NCBI GenBank assembly: GCA_903832775.1
Contig: CAILCX010000181.1
Coordinates: forward strand, 1-46,562
Source of the DNA: an uncultured Methylobacter sp.
GTDB taxonomy: Bacteria > Pseudomonadota > Gammaproteobacteria > Methylococcales > Methylomonadaceae
Length of the DNA: 46,562 nt
Reading direction: 5' to 3'
Part shown: positions 8,095-17,380 of the stretch, in pieces
How positions within the stretch are numbered: position 1 is the stretch's first letter
Layout: every line of letters begins with the position of its first letter
Notes under the pieces: model-generated
What the model saw: only the letters and a program-made list of their open reading frames with translations
What the model was told of the DNA's origin: nothing
Databases searched by the model: none
Translations under genes and position numbers: made by a program

Positions 8095-8856
8095 ATGTTT
8101 CTAATACCAGACCGCGTCGTTCTCTTTTTTCATCGTATGGCTTCGCCGCCTCATTTTTATGCATTTACAGAGCGACTTATGCCTTGGTTGGTAAGCGCAT
8201 TTGTATTGATAACAGTTGCCGGCCTTTATGGCGGGCTTGTGCTTGCCCCTACAGATTATCAACAGGGAGATAGTTATCGAATTATCTACATACATGTGCC
8301 AAGTGCCTGGATGTCCTTGTTTATTTATGTGGTTATGGCAGTTGCCGGGGCAATAGGCTTGGTCTGGCATATAAAATTGGCTGAGATCGTCGCCATTAGC
8401 AGTGCATCAGTCGGCGCCAGTTTTACGTTTATCGCGTTGGTTACCGGGTCACTTTGGGGTAAACCCATGTGGGGAACTTGGTGGGTCTGGGATGCGCGCT
8501 TAACATCCGAATTGATATTGTTGTTTTTGTATCTCGGAGTTATAGGCTTATACGGTGCAATTGACGATAAGCGAACAGCCTCGAGGGCAGTTGCAATTCT
8601 AGCCTTGGTCGGCGTGGTAAATATTCCGATTATTCATTACTCAGTCATATGGTGGAACACCTTGCACCAAGGTCCAACAGTAACAAAAATGGACAAGCCA
8701 TCCATTCATGTCAGCATGTTAATTCCATTGCTACTAATGGCGCTATCGTTTAAATTTTTTTATGTGATAGCTATGTTACAAAGGGCGCGAGTCGAATTAT
8801 TGCAACGCGAGCGAAATGCACAGTGGGTTAAAAATCTAATTTCAGGGTCTAAATAA
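8095..8856 (+). CDS. ccmC: Heme transporter/heme-handling protein CcmC
   Basis: Encodes a 253-residue six-helix membrane protein of the heme-handling family. It presents heme at the periplasmic face for covalent attachment to CcmE. The tryptophan-rich WWD motif WGTWWVWD lies at about residues 126-133. Flanking motifs typical of CcmC are YRIIYIHVPSAW near residue 61 and the distal histidine in NTLHQGPT near residue 186. The chosen ATG gives roughly seven more N-terminal residues than E. coli CcmC; the in-frame ATG at 8137 is an alternative. The ribosome-binding site is weak. The last base is shared with the ccmD start. Confidence 0.95.
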   Translation: MFLIPDRVVLFFHRMASPPHFYAFTERLMPWLVSAFVLITVAGLYGGLVLAPTDYQQGDSYRIIYIHVPSAWMSLFIYVVMAVAGAIGLVWHIKLAEIVAISSASVGASFTFIALVTGSLWGKPMWGTWWVWDARLTSELILLFLYLGVIGLYGAIDDKRTASRAVAILALVGVVNIPIIHYSVIWWNTLHQGPTVTKMDKPSIHVSMLIPLLLMALSFKFFYVIAMLQRARVELLQRERNAQWVKNLISGSK

Positions 8857-9017
8857 TGAGCAGTATGCAAGAGTTTTTCGCCATGGGTGGTTACGCCTTT
8901 TATGTCTGGACCTCCTATGGTCTAACTTTGATAGTGTTGCTTGCCAATATCATTATTCCAGTAACTCAACGCAAACGGTTTTTACGTTCACTCGCACTTA
9001 AGCAAAATCGACAATAA
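8856..9017 (+). CDS. ccmD: Heme exporter accessory protein CcmD
   Basis: A 53-residue gene that is easily missed. Its ATG shares one base with the ccmC stop, and its TAA ends one base before the ccmE ATG. The protein starts MSSMQEFFAMGGYAFYVWTS, a CcmD hallmark (FxMGGYAxYVWxSYG), continues with one transmembrane helix, LTLIVLLANIIIPV, and ends with a basic cytoplasmic tail, QRKRFLR. CcmD helps release holo-CcmE from the CcmABC complex. Position between ccmC and ccmE, length and motif all agree. Confidence 0.93.
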   Translation: MSSMQEFFAMGGYAFYVWTSYGLTLIVLLANIIIPVTQRKRFLRSLALKQNRQ

Positions 9018-9018
9018 T

Positions 9019-9462
9019 ATGAAAGCACATAGAAAACAACGCTTAATTCTTATCGGTTTGATGGTTATTGGAGCTGGCTTGGCTACATTCTTCGCGCTTA
9101 GATCATTTAACGATAATTTAATGTATTTTTTTTCTACGACTGATGTTGTAGAAGGTAAAGCTCCTAAAGACACTTTATTTCGTCTTGGTGGACTGGTCAT
9201 TAAAGGTTCTTTGGAAAGACCTAATGACGGGATGATGGTACGTTTTAAATTGACTGACTTTAGTAAAGAAGTCACTGTCGAATACACAGGAATCTTGCCG
9301 GACTTATTCAGGGAAGGTCAAGGTATCGTGGCTAATGGCAGATTAAATCCACAAGGTGTATTTATCGCACAAGAAGTATTGGCCAAGCACGATGAAAACT
9401 ATATGCCGCCAGAAGTAAAAGGCAGTTTGAAAAATCAGTCACAGCCAGCTAAAGGCGAGTAG
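9019..9462 (+). CDS. ccmE: Heme chaperone CcmE
   Basis: Encodes a 147-residue periplasmic heme chaperone that receives heme from CcmC and hands it to CcmF/CcmH. One N-terminal membrane anchor (about residues 9-27) follows the basic MKAHRKQRL. The OB-fold domain contains FRLGGLVIKGS near residue 54. The heme-binding histidine is H124 in HDENYMPPE, with the conserved tyrosine Y128. Length is close to E. coli CcmE (159). ccmF begins two bases after the stop. Confidence 0.96.
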   Translation: MKAHRKQRLILIGLMVIGAGLATFFALRSFNDNLMYFFSTTDVVEGKAPKDTLFRLGGLVIKGSLERPNDGMMVRFKLTDFSKEVTVEYTGILPDLFREGQGIVANGRLNPQGVFIAQEVLAKHDENYMPPEVKGSLKNQSQPAKGE

Positions 9463-9464
9463 TA

Positions 9465-11423
9465 ATGATTGCAGAACTTGGACATTTCTCGTTAATTTTA
9501 GCCTTATGTATGGCTATAGTTTTAGGCACCTTGCCAATTATTGGTGCATTTCGTGGTTTGGCAGGTTGGGTTGCGGTAGCCAAACCGGCGGCATTCGGGC
9601 AGCTGTTATTCATGGCGCTCGCATACGCTTGTTTAACTTATAGCTGTTTGACTCATGATTTTTCTGTTAAGTATATTGCAACTAACTCTAACACGGCGTT
9701 ACCCACTCTGTATTTAATTTCAGGGGTTTGGGGTGCGCATGAAGGTTCTTTATTATTGTGGGGCTTAGTATTGACAATATGGACCGGATTGGTTGCGCAG
9801 TTCAGCAACAATATCCCCGAAGCAACAGTTGCCCGGGTTTTAGGGGTAATGGGTTTGGTTTCTATTGGCTTTATCCTGTTTTTATTGCTGACCTCGAATC
9901 CGTTTGAACGCCTGTTTCCCGCGCCGATGGAAGGTCGTGATCTAAATCCATTGTTGCAGGATCCTGGCCTGGCCATTCATCCTCCTATGCTATATATGGG
10001 GTATGTGGGTTTTTCTGTGGCTTTTGCTTTTGCCATTGCCGCGTTGCTCGAAGGTCGGTTGGATGCGGCTTGGGCGCGTTGGTCCAGACCGTGGACAAAT
10101 ATCGCATGGATGTTCTTGACTATCGGCATCGCCCTGGGCAGTTGGTGGGCTTATTACGAGCTCGGCTGGGGCGGTTGGTGGTTTTGGGATCCAGTCGAAA
10201 ACGCATCATTCATGCCTTGGCTGGTAGGCACCGCGCTGATACATTCGTTAGCAGCTACCGAAAAACGTGGTGTTTTTAAAACCTGGACCGTTTTGTTGGC
10301 GATTTTTGCTTTTTCATTAAGTCTGTTGGGCACATTCCTGGTACGTTCCGGGGTCTTAACTTCTGTACATGCCTTTGCCAGTGATCCTGCCAGAGGTTTA
10401 TTTATTCTGGTTTTTCTTGCTGTAGTCGTAGGCGGGTCGTTATTACTTTATGCGATAAGAGCACCCTACGTTAAAAGTAGTGCAAGTTTTGAATTGGTGT
10501 CCAGAGAATCGGCGATATTGTTAAATAACGTATTGCTAGTCGTTACTGCTGCCAGCATCTTGTTGGGCACTTTATATCCTTTGGTGATTGATGCCTTGGG
10601 GTTGGGCAAGATTTCCGTTGGACCTCCGTACTTTAATGCAGTGTTCATTCCATTAATGGCGCCGTTGGCGATAGCTGTGGGTCTGGGGATGTTATTGCGC
10701 TGGAAAAGAGACAATATCAACGTTATTGCCTTAAAAGTACGTTGTGTCGTTTTAGTTTGCGTTGCCGGCGGGTTGCTGATTCCCTTGATGCTACCGTTTT
10801 ATTCCTGGGGTGCAGTATTAGGCTTAACCTTGGCATTGTGGACAGTTGCGATCACTTTGATTTCATTTTACGAGCGGATGGGATCGCAGGGTTTTTCAAT
10901 GCAACGCCTGCAATCAATACCCGCCGGTTTTTACGGGATGACTGTTGCTCACATGGGTATTGCCGTGTTTGTAATTGGTATTTCCCTAACCTCTGTTTAC
11001 AGTGTTGAAAAAGATGTTCGAATGTCTCCCGGCGATACGCTGGATATGTCAGGCTATATTTTTGAATTTCATGGCGTAAAACAGAACCAGGGCCCAAATT
11101 ATATTGCCCAACAGGCATTTGTTACTGTTAGCTATAAAGGTGAAGAAGTTGCCAAGTTGGAGCCGCAAAAACGCGTTTATCAGGTGAGAAAAATGCCTAT
11201 GACTGAAGCGGCTATTGATGCCGGTTTATTCAGGGATTTATTTGTGGCAATCGGTGAACCCCTTGGTGAGCAGGGTGCTTGGAGCATGAGGGTTTATTAC
11301 AAATCTTTTATTCGTTGGATTTGGCTGGGCGCACTTTTCATGGCTGCTGGGGGCTTGATTGCGGCTTGTGACAGACGCTATAAAGCGACTTCGGTTAGCA
11401 GCAAGGTGCCAGTTGATGCTTAA
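9465..11423 (+). CDS. ccmF: Cytochrome c heme lyase subunit CcmF
   Basis: Encodes a 652-residue polytopic membrane protein, the core of the heme ligation complex that attaches heme from CcmE to apocytochrome CxxCH motifs. The WWD motif GWGGWWFWDPVENASF starts at about residue 234, and GVWGAHEGSLLLW near residue 87 and LAIHPPMLYMGY near residue 168 are family signatures with conserved histidines. The large soluble loop and last helix are at about 505-640. Length fits CcmF (647 in E. coli). The 3' end overlaps ccmG by 8 bases. Confidence 0.97.
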   Translation: MIAELGHFSLILALCMAIVLGTLPIIGAFRGLAGWVAVAKPAAFGQLLFMALAYACLTYSCLTHDFSVKYIATNSNTALPTLYLISGVWGAHEGSLLLWGLVLTIWTGLVAQFSNNIPEATVARVLGVMGLVSIGFILFLLLTSNPFERLFPAPMEGRDLNPLLQDPGLAIHPPMLYMGYVGFSVAFAFAIAALLEGRLDAAWARWSRPWTNIAWMFLTIGIALGSWWAYYELGWGGWWFWDPVENASFMPWLVGTALIHSLAATEKRGVFKTWTVLLAIFAFSLSLLGTFLVRSGVLTSVHAFASDPARGLFILVFLAVVVGGSLLLYAIRAPYVKSSASFELVSRESAILLNNVLLVVTAASILLGTLYPLVIDALGLGKISVGPPYFNAVFIPLMAPLAIAVGLGMLLRWKRDNINVIALKVRCVVLVCVAGGLLIPLMLPFYSWGAVLGLTLALWTVAITLISFYERMGSQGFSMQRLQSIPAGFYGMTVAHMGIAVFVIGISLTSVYSVEKDVRMSPGDTLDMSGYIFEFHGVKQNQGPNYIAQQAFVTVSYKGEEVAKLEPQKRVYQVRKMPMTEAAIDAGLFRDLFVAIGEPLGEQGAWSMRVYYKSFIRWIWLGALFMAAGGLIAACDRRYKATSVSSKVPVDA

Positions 11424-11946
11424 GTTTCTTTTCCCCTTAGTATTATTTATCGTTTTGGCGATATTTCTGGCGTTAGGCTTGAATCTTCATCCTAATGAGA
11501 TCCCCTCTCCGTTAGTTGATAAAGTGGCTCCGGTATTTTCTGCGCCTAAGCTGCAAACTCCGGAACAAAAACTGACTCCTGCCGATTTAAAAGGAAAAGT
11601 CTGGCTCTTTAATGTTTGGGCTTCTTGGTGTGTTTCTTGTCGATCAGAGCATCCGATACTTAATCAGATGGCTAAAACAAAAACCGCCGTTATTGTTGGT
11701 CTTAATTATAAAGATGAACCTGAAGATGCAAAAAACTGGTTAAGTCAATTGGGTAATCCTTATGATGTTAGCATAATGGATCAGGATGGGCGAATTGGCA
11801 TAGACTATGGTGTATACGGTGTCCCTGAAACTTTTGTCATTGATAAGCAAGGTGTGATTCGTTACAAACATACCGGTCCAGTTACTGCAGAAGATGTACA
11901 GAAAGTATTTCTACCTTGGATTGCCAAATTACAGGCTGAGAATTAA
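11416..11946 (+). CDS. ccmG: Periplasmic thioredoxin CcmG/DsbE
   Basis: Encodes a 176-residue membrane-tethered thioredoxin that keeps apocytochrome c thiols reduced for heme attachment. N-terminal anchor (residues 2-22, FLFPLVLFIVLAIFLAL), then a TlpA-like fold with the redox pair C72 and C75 in WASWCVSCRSEHP and the cis-proline region GVYGVPETFVID. The start is placed at 11416, where MLKFLFPLV begins exactly as in CcmG proteins. An in-frame ATG at 11359 would add 19 charged residues in front of the anchor and sit deep inside ccmF, so it was not used. Overlaps ccmF by 8 bases and touches ccmH by one. Confidence 0.95.
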   Translation: MLKFLFPLVLFIVLAIFLALGLNLHPNEIPSPLVDKVAPVFSAPKLQTPEQKLTPADLKGKVWLFNVWASWCVSCRSEHPILNQMAKTKTAVIVGLNYKDEPEDAKNWLSQLGNPYDVSIMDQDGRIGIDYGVYGVPETFVIDKQGVIRYKHTGPVTAEDVQKVFLPWIAKLQAEN

Positions 11947-12434
11947 TGAAAAAATTATGTCTTGTCTTCCTGTTGATATTTTCCGGTTCAGTCTTCGCGA
12001 TTAGCGAATACCGGAAGTTTGACAATCTGGATCAACAAAAGGTTTATGAAAACCTTATTTCGGAACTACGCTGTCTTGTTTGTCAAAATCAGACCATTGG
12101 TGATTCCAATGCTGAGCTCGCCGCAGATTTGCGTAGACAGGTTTACGAAATGATTGAACAGGGTAAGTCGAAACAAGACATCGTCCAATTTATGATTGAT
12201 CGCTATGGTGATTTTGTACTTTATAATCCTCAGTTTAAGGCCAAGACCGGGTTGCTTTGGCTAGGCCCTGTGCTGTTTTTATTGATTGGACTTACCACTG
12301 TTTTTTTGTTTGTGCAGAGAAAAAAGACAGCCGCTAGACAGAATTCTCTCGCAGAACAGGGAGATGATAATAAAGAAAAGGCTGAGAAATTGGCAAAAGT
12401 TCGTAATTTGTTAGAGAAAGGTGATCTGTCTTGA
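11946..12434 (+). CDS. ccmH: Cytochrome c-type biogenesis protein CcmH
   Basis: Encodes a 162-residue protein of the CcmH/CycL/Ccl2 family, the periplasmic thiol-reductase partner of CcmF. A signal sequence (about 1-18, ending VFA) is followed by the redox motif LRCLVCQNQ with C43 and C46, then the helical domain, and a membrane helix at about 98-119 with a basic cytoplasmic tail. It is the short form, with the TPR part encoded separately as ccmI, unlike the E. coli fusion. Overlaps ccmI by 4 bases. Confidence 0.95.
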   Translation: MKKLCLVFLLIFSGSVFAISEYRKFDNLDQQKVYENLISELRCLVCQNQTIGDSNAELAADLRRQVYEMIEQGKSKQDIVQFMIDRYGDFVLYNPQFKAKTGLLWLGPVLFLLIGLTTVFLFVQRKKTAARQNSLAEQGDDNKEKAEKLAKVRNLLEKGDLS

Positions 12435-13675
12435 ATATGCTTTTTTTGTTGATCGTTAGCGTAATGATCTTAAGCGCTTTTTTAATAGTGCTACCACCAC
12501 TGTGGAGAAAACAGCCACTCGCAGCTGCGGATATAGATCAACGTAATATTGCTATTGCAAAGCAAAGACTGGTCGAGCTTAAAGAGCAATTACAGGCAGG
12601 CACTTTAAGTCAGGTGCTTTATGATGAGCAATTACTAGAGCTTGAACAGGCTTTAAGTGATGATCTTGATATACAAAGTCATGTGAATGCCTCATCGTCC
12701 CAAGGTCGTTGGATGGCAATTGTATTGATATTGGCCATCCCCTTAGGTGCGGGTTTGCTTTATTGGACGCTGGGAAGCTATCAATCTTTAACGCTCGGTT
12801 CGGAAACTACAGCAAATCAGGGCGCTCCCGAGCGCGAACAAATGATTAGCATGGTTGCCGGTCTTGCCGCGCGATTGGAAAAAGAACCTAATGATGCTCA
12901 GGGCTGGCTTATGCTTGGTCGCTCTTACAAATATCTGGAACAATTTCCTAAAGCCGTTTCAGCTTATGAACACGCCTATTCCTTAATGGGTGATAAGCCG
13001 GAAGTTATGTTGCTTTATGCCGATGCTTTAGCATTTGTGAATAATGAAGAATTAGCCGGAAAACCTGCGGAACTGGTTTTTAAAGCGTTGGCAATAGAGC
13101 CGGAAAATATCACGGGTCTTTGGTTAGGCGGAATGGCAAAGGCACAAGCTGGTGAATTGGTTGAGGCAATGGCTCTCTGGAAAAAACTGGAACCCTTGTT
13201 GCCAGAGGGGTCAGATGCTTTGCAGGAAATACAAGGCTTGATGGCAAAGCTGGAAACCCAGATGCCCGAAGCTGGAGCGCAGGCAGAAACAAAACCAGAG
13301 CAGCCAGTATTGAAAGATCAAGCGTTGAAAGCAGTTTCGAGCATTGAAATTCAGGTGGCTTTAGCTCCTGAAATGAAAGCCGAGCCTGGTGATACCGTTT
13401 TTGTTTATGCCCAAGCATTATCGGGTCCTCAAATGCCTTTGGCGATTGTTCGTAAACAAGTCTCTGAGCTGCCTTTAACGATAACCTTAAGCGATGCGAT
13501 GGCAATGATGCCAACCATGAAGCTATCAAACTTCGAGCAGGTTAAACTTCTGGCGCGTATATCTAAATCCGGTAATGCGATGAAACAACCGGGTGATCTT
13601 ATCGGTGTGATTGAGCAAGTGGCTATAGCAGATAAGAATAGCCACAAAATTCTTATTAACAGCCAGGTTAAATGA
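12431..13675 (+). CDS. ccmI: Cytochrome c-type biogenesis protein CcmI (TPR)
   Basis: Encodes a 414-residue apocytochrome-holding protein. Two membrane helices (about 3-22 and 93-113) flank a cytoplasmic helical loop rich in Gln/Leu. The periplasmic part contains TPR-like repeats (for example GWLMLGRSYKYLEQFPKAVSAYEHAYSL near residue 158, split here by family knowledge into repeat helices) and a C-terminal beta-rich domain (about 305-414) with VFVYAQALSGPQMPLAI. The start is TTG at 12431, overlapping the ccmH stop; ATG at 12437 is equally possible. Its stop overlaps the hemN start by 4 bases. Confidence 0.9.
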   Translation: MNMLFLLIVSVMILSAFLIVLPPLWRKQPLAAADIDQRNIAIAKQRLVELKEQLQAGTLSQVLYDEQLLELEQALSDDLDIQSHVNASSSQGRWMAIVLILAIPLGAGLLYWTLGSYQSLTLGSETTANQGAPEREQMISMVAGLAARLEKEPNDAQGWLMLGRSYKYLEQFPKAVSAYEHAYSLMGDKPEVMLLYADALAFVNNEELAGKPAELVFKALAIEPENITGLWLGGMAKAQAGELVEAMALWKKLEPLLPEGSDALQEIQGLMAKLETQMPEAGAQAETKPEQPVLKDQALKAVSSIEIQVALAPEMKAEPGDTVFVYAQALSGPQMPLAIVRKQVSELPLTITLSDAMAMMPTMKLSNFEQVKLLARISKSGNAMKQPGDLIGVIEQVAIADKNSHKILINSQVK

Positions 13676-15054
13676 TGGATCAATCCATTAAATTCGATTT
13701 GGATTTGATCAATCGATATGACAAATCCGGTCCGCGTTACACTTCTTATCCAACCGCGTTGGAGTTGCACGATGGTTTTGGCGATCCGGAATATCGCCGA
13801 CATATAGCAAAGTCCAATGCGGCCGGTGGACCATTGTCGTTATATTTCCATATTCCCTTTTGCGATACGGTTTGCTTTTATTGCGCGTGTAATAAAATTG
13901 TCACCAAAAACCGGAAACATGCAGAGCCCTATCTGGTTAATCTGTGTAAAGAAATTGCCATGCAGGGCGAATTGTTTGACAAGAAACGCGTCGTTAATCA
14001 ATTACATTGGGGCGGCGGTACGCCGACGTTTTTAAGTTACGAGCAAATGAAAAAGTTAATGGACGTGACTCGTGAATATTTTCAGCTTAGAGATGACGAC
14101 AAGGGAGAATATTCAATTGAAGTCGATCCTCGTGAAACCAATGATCAGACTATAAAACAATTACGCGAATTGGGTTTTAACCGGGTTAGTTTAGGCTTGC
14201 AGGATTTTGATCCAGCTGTACAAAAAGCCGTCAATCGCATCCAAAGTGAGGAGCAGACCTTTAGTGTTTTAGAGGCGGCGAGGACAGAAGGTTTTCGCTC
14301 GACAAACATTGATTTGATTTACGGTTTGCCACTACAAACGGTAGAAACTTTTTCCAAGACGCTGGACAAGATTTTGGCAGTAGCCCCGGATCGCTTTTCT
14401 ATTTTTAACTACGCCCATATGCCGACACGGTTTAAAACTCAGCGCCAAATTAATGATGTTGATATGCCGACTGTTGATGTAAAGTTGGCTATTTTACAGA
14501 TGGTAGGGCAACGATTGACCGAAGCCGGTTATGTCTATATTGGTATGGATCATTTTGCCAAACCCGATGATGAACTTGCAATCGCTCAACGTGAAGGGCA
14601 TTTGTATCGAAATTTTCAGGGCTATTCCACACATTCGGATTGTGATCTTGTAGGCTTGGGTATTACTTCGATTGGCCGGGTTGGTGATTCTTATATTCAG
14701 AATGTCAAGGAATTGGATGAGTATGAAAGATTGATTAGTCAGGGACAATTACCTGTATTTAAGGGCGTAGAGCTTGATGACGATGATAAGTTGCGACGCG
14801 CAGTTATTACCCAGACAATTTGTCATTTTGAATTGGTGTTCGCGACGATAGAAAAGCAATTTTCGATTAACTTTGCCGAATATTTTGCTTCCGAATTGCA
14901 GGCACTAGTGCCAATGCAAGTTGATGGTTTGCTATTAATGTCAACTCAAGGAATAAAAGTCTTGCCGGCAGGCCGCTTGTTAATTCGTAATATTTGTATG
15001 GTGTTTGATAAATATCTGGCGCAAAAACAGCAGCTTTTTTCAAAAGTTATTTAA
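13672..15054 (+). CDS. hemN: Oxygen-independent coproporphyrinogen III oxidase HemN
   Basis: Encodes a 460-residue radical SAM enzyme that converts coproporphyrinogen III to protoporphyrinogen IX without oxygen, in the cytoplasm. The [4Fe-4S]-binding cysteines C64, C68 and C71, with C73 beside them, are in HIPFCDTVCFYCACNK, the true HemN pattern and not that of the HemW relatives. The N-terminus SGPRYTSYPTALEL and the LHWGGGTPTFLS motif near residue 111 are also HemN-specific. Length equals E. coli HemN (457) closely. Four-base overlap with ccmI and one-base overlap with slyX show it is part of the ccm transcript, so heme synthesis is tied to cytochrome c assembly. A second ATG three bases later is an alternative start. 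Confidence 0.95.
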   Translation: MMDQSIKFDLDLINRYDKSGPRYTSYPTALELHDGFGDPEYRRHIAKSNAAGGPLSLYFHIPFCDTVCFYCACNKIVTKNRKHAEPYLVNLCKEIAMQGELFDKKRVVNQLHWGGGTPTFLSYEQMKKLMDVTREYFQLRDDDKGEYSIEVDPRETNDQTIKQLRELGFNRVSLGLQDFDPAVQKAVNRIQSEEQTFSVLEAARTEGFRSTNIDLIYGLPLQTVETFSKTLDKILAVAPDRFSIFNYAHMPTRFKTQRQINDVDMPTVDVKLAILQMVGQRLTEAGYVYIGMDHFAKPDDELAIAQREGHLYRNFQGYSTHSDCDLVGLGITSIGRVGDSYIQNVKELDEYERLISQGQLPVFKGVELDDDDKLRRAVITQTICHFELVFATIEKQFSINFAEYFASELQALVPMQVDGLLLMSTQGIKVLPAGRLLIRNICMVFDKYLAQKQQLFSKVI

Positions 15055-15272
15055 TGATATTTATGAATGAAAATCGAATAAATGAACTGGAAATAAAAAC
15101 TGCGTACCAGGAAGATTTGGTGCAAACCTTAAATACAATTGTCGGTGAGCAACAACAGCAAATCAGTCGTCTGGAAGCCACTTGTAGAATGCTTAATGAT
15201 CGCATTAAAAGTCTGTCTGTCGAGGGCGCTAATGGGGGGGAAGGTGTTGAGGAGCTTCCGCCACATTATTGA
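15054..15272 (+). CDS. slyX: SlyX family protein
   Basis: Encodes a 72-residue coiled-coil protein of the SlyX family, whose function is unknown. Residues about 6-55 form heptads with many Gln, Glu and Leu, and the C-terminus ends PPHY, the invariant SlyX tail. The start shares one base with the hemN stop; an in-frame ATG at 15063 is an alternative. Last gene of the ccm-hemN cluster. No clear terminator is visible in the 66 bases before the convergent Smr gene. Confidence 0.85.
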   Translation: MIFMNENRINELEIKTAYQEDLVQTLNTIVGEQQQQISRLEATCRMLNDRIKSLSVEGANGGEGVEELPPHY

Positions 15273-15338
15273 AGTTTCCAAAATTGGTGGTGGATACAGT
15301 TTGCTATTTCCCTAGTCCATTTGATGTGCGTCCTAAAT

Positions 15339-15890
15339 TCATTCCTCATATTTTTTAGCCAGTTGCAGTAACACAAACACAGCACCTGTTCCGCCGTGTT
15401 TGGGGGGAGCAGAGCAAAAAGCCTGCACATCTTTATGTTGTCGCAACCAAAGATTGATGTCGTTTTTTAACACAGGTTGATTATCTGCAGATCGGTATCC
15501 TTTACCGTGAACGATATGTACGCAATGATTGCCGTCTTCAACGCTGTCATGTAGAAAATTCAGCAACTGCTTTTTTGCTTCATTGCTGTTTAGCCCATGC
15601 AGGTCTATTTCTGCATTTAAGCCAAATTGTCCTTTGCGTAATTTTTTCAGGACATTATGTTGTAGTCCAGGCGATAAAAAACTCAGCGAATCTTCAATTC
15701 CTACTTGTTCCACATCGAGCCCTTGCTGGCCGCTTAAATGCTCCTCAATATTGATAGATTGCAATTTCGGGTAGGGTTTGGGTTTATTGTCTACTTTTAA
15801 GAGTACCTTATCACTTTTTACGGTGTGTACTTTTCCGATAGTGTTGCGAAATAAATCGCAGTCCTCAGATGTAAGAATTTTTTTTATCAC
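15339..15890 (-). CDS. Smr-domain protein, SmrA (YdaL)-like
   Basis: Encodes a 183-residue protein with a C-terminal Smr domain (about 94-178), a fold found in RNA endonucleases and MutS2-type proteins. Visible motifs are DLHG (96-99), HGKG (128-131) and HGGTGA (165-170). The N-terminal half, with SPGLQHNVLKKLRKGQF just before the domain, resembles E. coli SmrA/YdaL more than SmrB. The DLHG motif, linked to nuclease activity in the SmrB family, is intact here. Convergent with slyX, divergent from surE. Its substrate cannot be told from the sequence. Confidence 0.85.
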   Translation of the reverse strand: MIKKILTSEDCDLFRNTIGKVHTVKSDKVLLKVDNKPKPYPKLQSINIEEHLSGQQGLDVEQVGIEDSLSFLSPGLQHNVLKKLRKGQFGLNAEIDLHGLNSNEAKKQLLNFLHDSVEDGNHCVHIVHGKGYRSADNQPVLKNDINLWLRQHKDVQAFCSAPPKHGGTGAVFVLLQLAKKYEE

Positions 15891-15965
15891 GAAAGCTGAT
15901 TTTGGCGTGTTTTGTTGCTAATATGTTTGATTTTATAGCTTATTCTGCTTTAGGGCGAATTGATA

Positions 15966-16718
15966 ATGCATATTTTGATAAGTAATGATGACGGTTATCT
16001 GGCTGAAGGGCTTATTGCGCTAACAAAGGCACTTGGTGAGCATGCCCTGATATCGGTGGTTGCACCGGACAGGAATCGGAGTGCAGCAAGTAATTCTTTA
16101 ACACTGGAATTGCCGCTACGTGCTTATACAATGGAAAATGGTTTTATCCGAGTTGATGGAACCCCGACTGATTGCGTGCATTTAGCGATAACAGGGTTGC
16201 TGGAAAATGAACCCGACATGGTTTTTGCCGGGATCAATCATGGCGCAAATTTGGGTGATGACGTGTTGTATTCAGGTACGGTCGCAGCGGCATCAGAGGG
16301 AAGGTATTTAGGATTGCCGGCTGTTGCCATATCACTGGTGGGTAGCAATCCAATCCATTTTGACACGGCAGCCCATGTTGCGGTGACGTTGTTAAAGCGT
16401 TTGATTGATAAACCATTGCCCGAAGACACTATTTTAAATGTCAATGTGCCTGATGTGGCAATAAAAGATTTGAAAGGTTATCAGGCAACGCGGCTTGGAC
16501 AGAGGCATAAATCCGAGCCTGTTATTAAGAGTGAAGATCCGCGTGGACGAACAATATACTGGGTTGGACCGCCCGGAGCAGAACAGGATGCCGGTCCCGG
16601 AACTGATTTTTATGCCATTAATGCAAACTATGTGTCGGTTACGCCCTTGCAGCTGGATTTGACCTGGTATGAGCGCATTAATGACTTAAAGGCCTGGTTG
16701 CCTAGGGAGCATAGTTAA
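15966..16718 (+). CDS. surE: 5'/3'-nucleotidase SurE
   Basis: Encodes a 250-residue metal-dependent phosphatase that removes phosphate from nucleoside monophosphates. The family opening [11 protein letters not shown] supplies the metal ligands D8 and D9, SAASNSLTL the phosphate-binding serine region (about 39-47), and [21 protein letters not shown] (about 92-112; split motif) the asparagine ligand. The start is set at ATG 15966, so the protein begins at the conserved MxILxSNDDGY; a TTG six bases earlier is less likely. One-base overlap with pcm, the common surE-pcm pair in Proteobacteria. Confidence 0.95.
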   Translation: MHILISNDDGYLAEGLIALTKALGEHALISVVAPDRNRSAASNSLTLELPLRAYTMENGFIRVDGTPTDCVHLAITGLLENEPDMVFAGINHGANLGDDVLYSGTVAAASEGRYLGLPAVAISLVGSNPIHFDTAAHVAVTLLKRLIDKPLPEDTILNVNVPDVAIKDLKGYQATRLGQRHKSEPVIKSEDPRGRTIYWVGPPGAEQDAGPGTDFYAINANYVSVTPLQLDLTWYERINDLKAWLPREHS

Positions 16719-17380
16719 TGATTAAAGGCCTTCAGGGAATTGGCATGACCTCTCCGCGTACCCGTGAGCGGATGATTACAAGGTTAATGGATCAGGGTAT
16801 TACAAGCCATAAAGTGCTCGATGTGATTCGCAATACACCGAGACATATTTTTATGGATGAGGCTCTGGCAAGTCGCGCTTATGAAGATACCGCATTGCCG
16901 ATTGGTTATAGTCAAACTATCTCTCAGCCTTATATTGTTGCGAAAATGACTGAGCTGTTGCTAGAGTCTTCCGGGCGACTTGCCAAGGTGTTGGAAATTG
17001 GTACCGGTTGTGGCTATCAGACGGCGATTTTGGCCCAATTGGTTGATCATGTTTATTCTGTAGAAAGAATTGCACCTTTGCAGAAAAAGGCTAAAGATCA
17101 TTTATGGGATTTGAAGCTTAAAAATATCAGCTATTTACATAGTGATGGCGGTTGGGGATGGCCTGAGCATACGCCTTATGATGGTATTTTGGTTGCTGCT
17201 GCACCTCCGGAAATACCTGAAATGCTTTTGCAGCAAATGGCAGTGGGTGGTGTAATGGTGATTCCGATAGGCAGTGCAATCGATCAAAGGTTACAGCGTA
17301 TTACACGAACCGAAACTGGGTATGAGGTTGAAAAACTTGAGTCGGTTATGTTCGTGCCTTTTTTATCAGGAAGAAAATAA
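16718..17380 (+). CDS. pcm: Protein-L-isoaspartate O-methyltransferase
   Basis: Encodes a 220-residue S-adenosylmethionine-dependent enzyme that repairs isoaspartyl residues in aged proteins. It shows the N-terminal helices with [15 protein letters not shown], the isoaspartate-binding [17 protein letters not shown] (about 67-83), and SAM motif [17 protein letters not shown], at about 90-105. Length equals E. coli Pcm (208) plus a short N-terminal extension. Coupled to surE. In E. coli nlpD and rpoS follow, but here nothing follows for 277 bases and then comes hypE. Confidence 0.94.
   Translation: MIKGLQGIGMTSPRTRERMITRLMDQGITSHKVLDVIRNTPRHIFMDEALASRAYEDTALPIGYSQTISQPYIVAKMTELLLESSGRLAKVLEIGTGCGYQTAILAQLVDHVYSVERIAPLQKKAKDHLWDLKLKNISYLHSDGGWGWPEHTPYDGILVAAAPPEIPEMLLQQMAVGGVMVIPIGSAIDQRLQRITRTETGYEVEKLESVMFVPFLSGRK

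Noticed and set aside
11359-11415. Upstream ATG for ccmG
   Set aside because: It lies deep in ccmF and would put charged residues before the membrane anchor.
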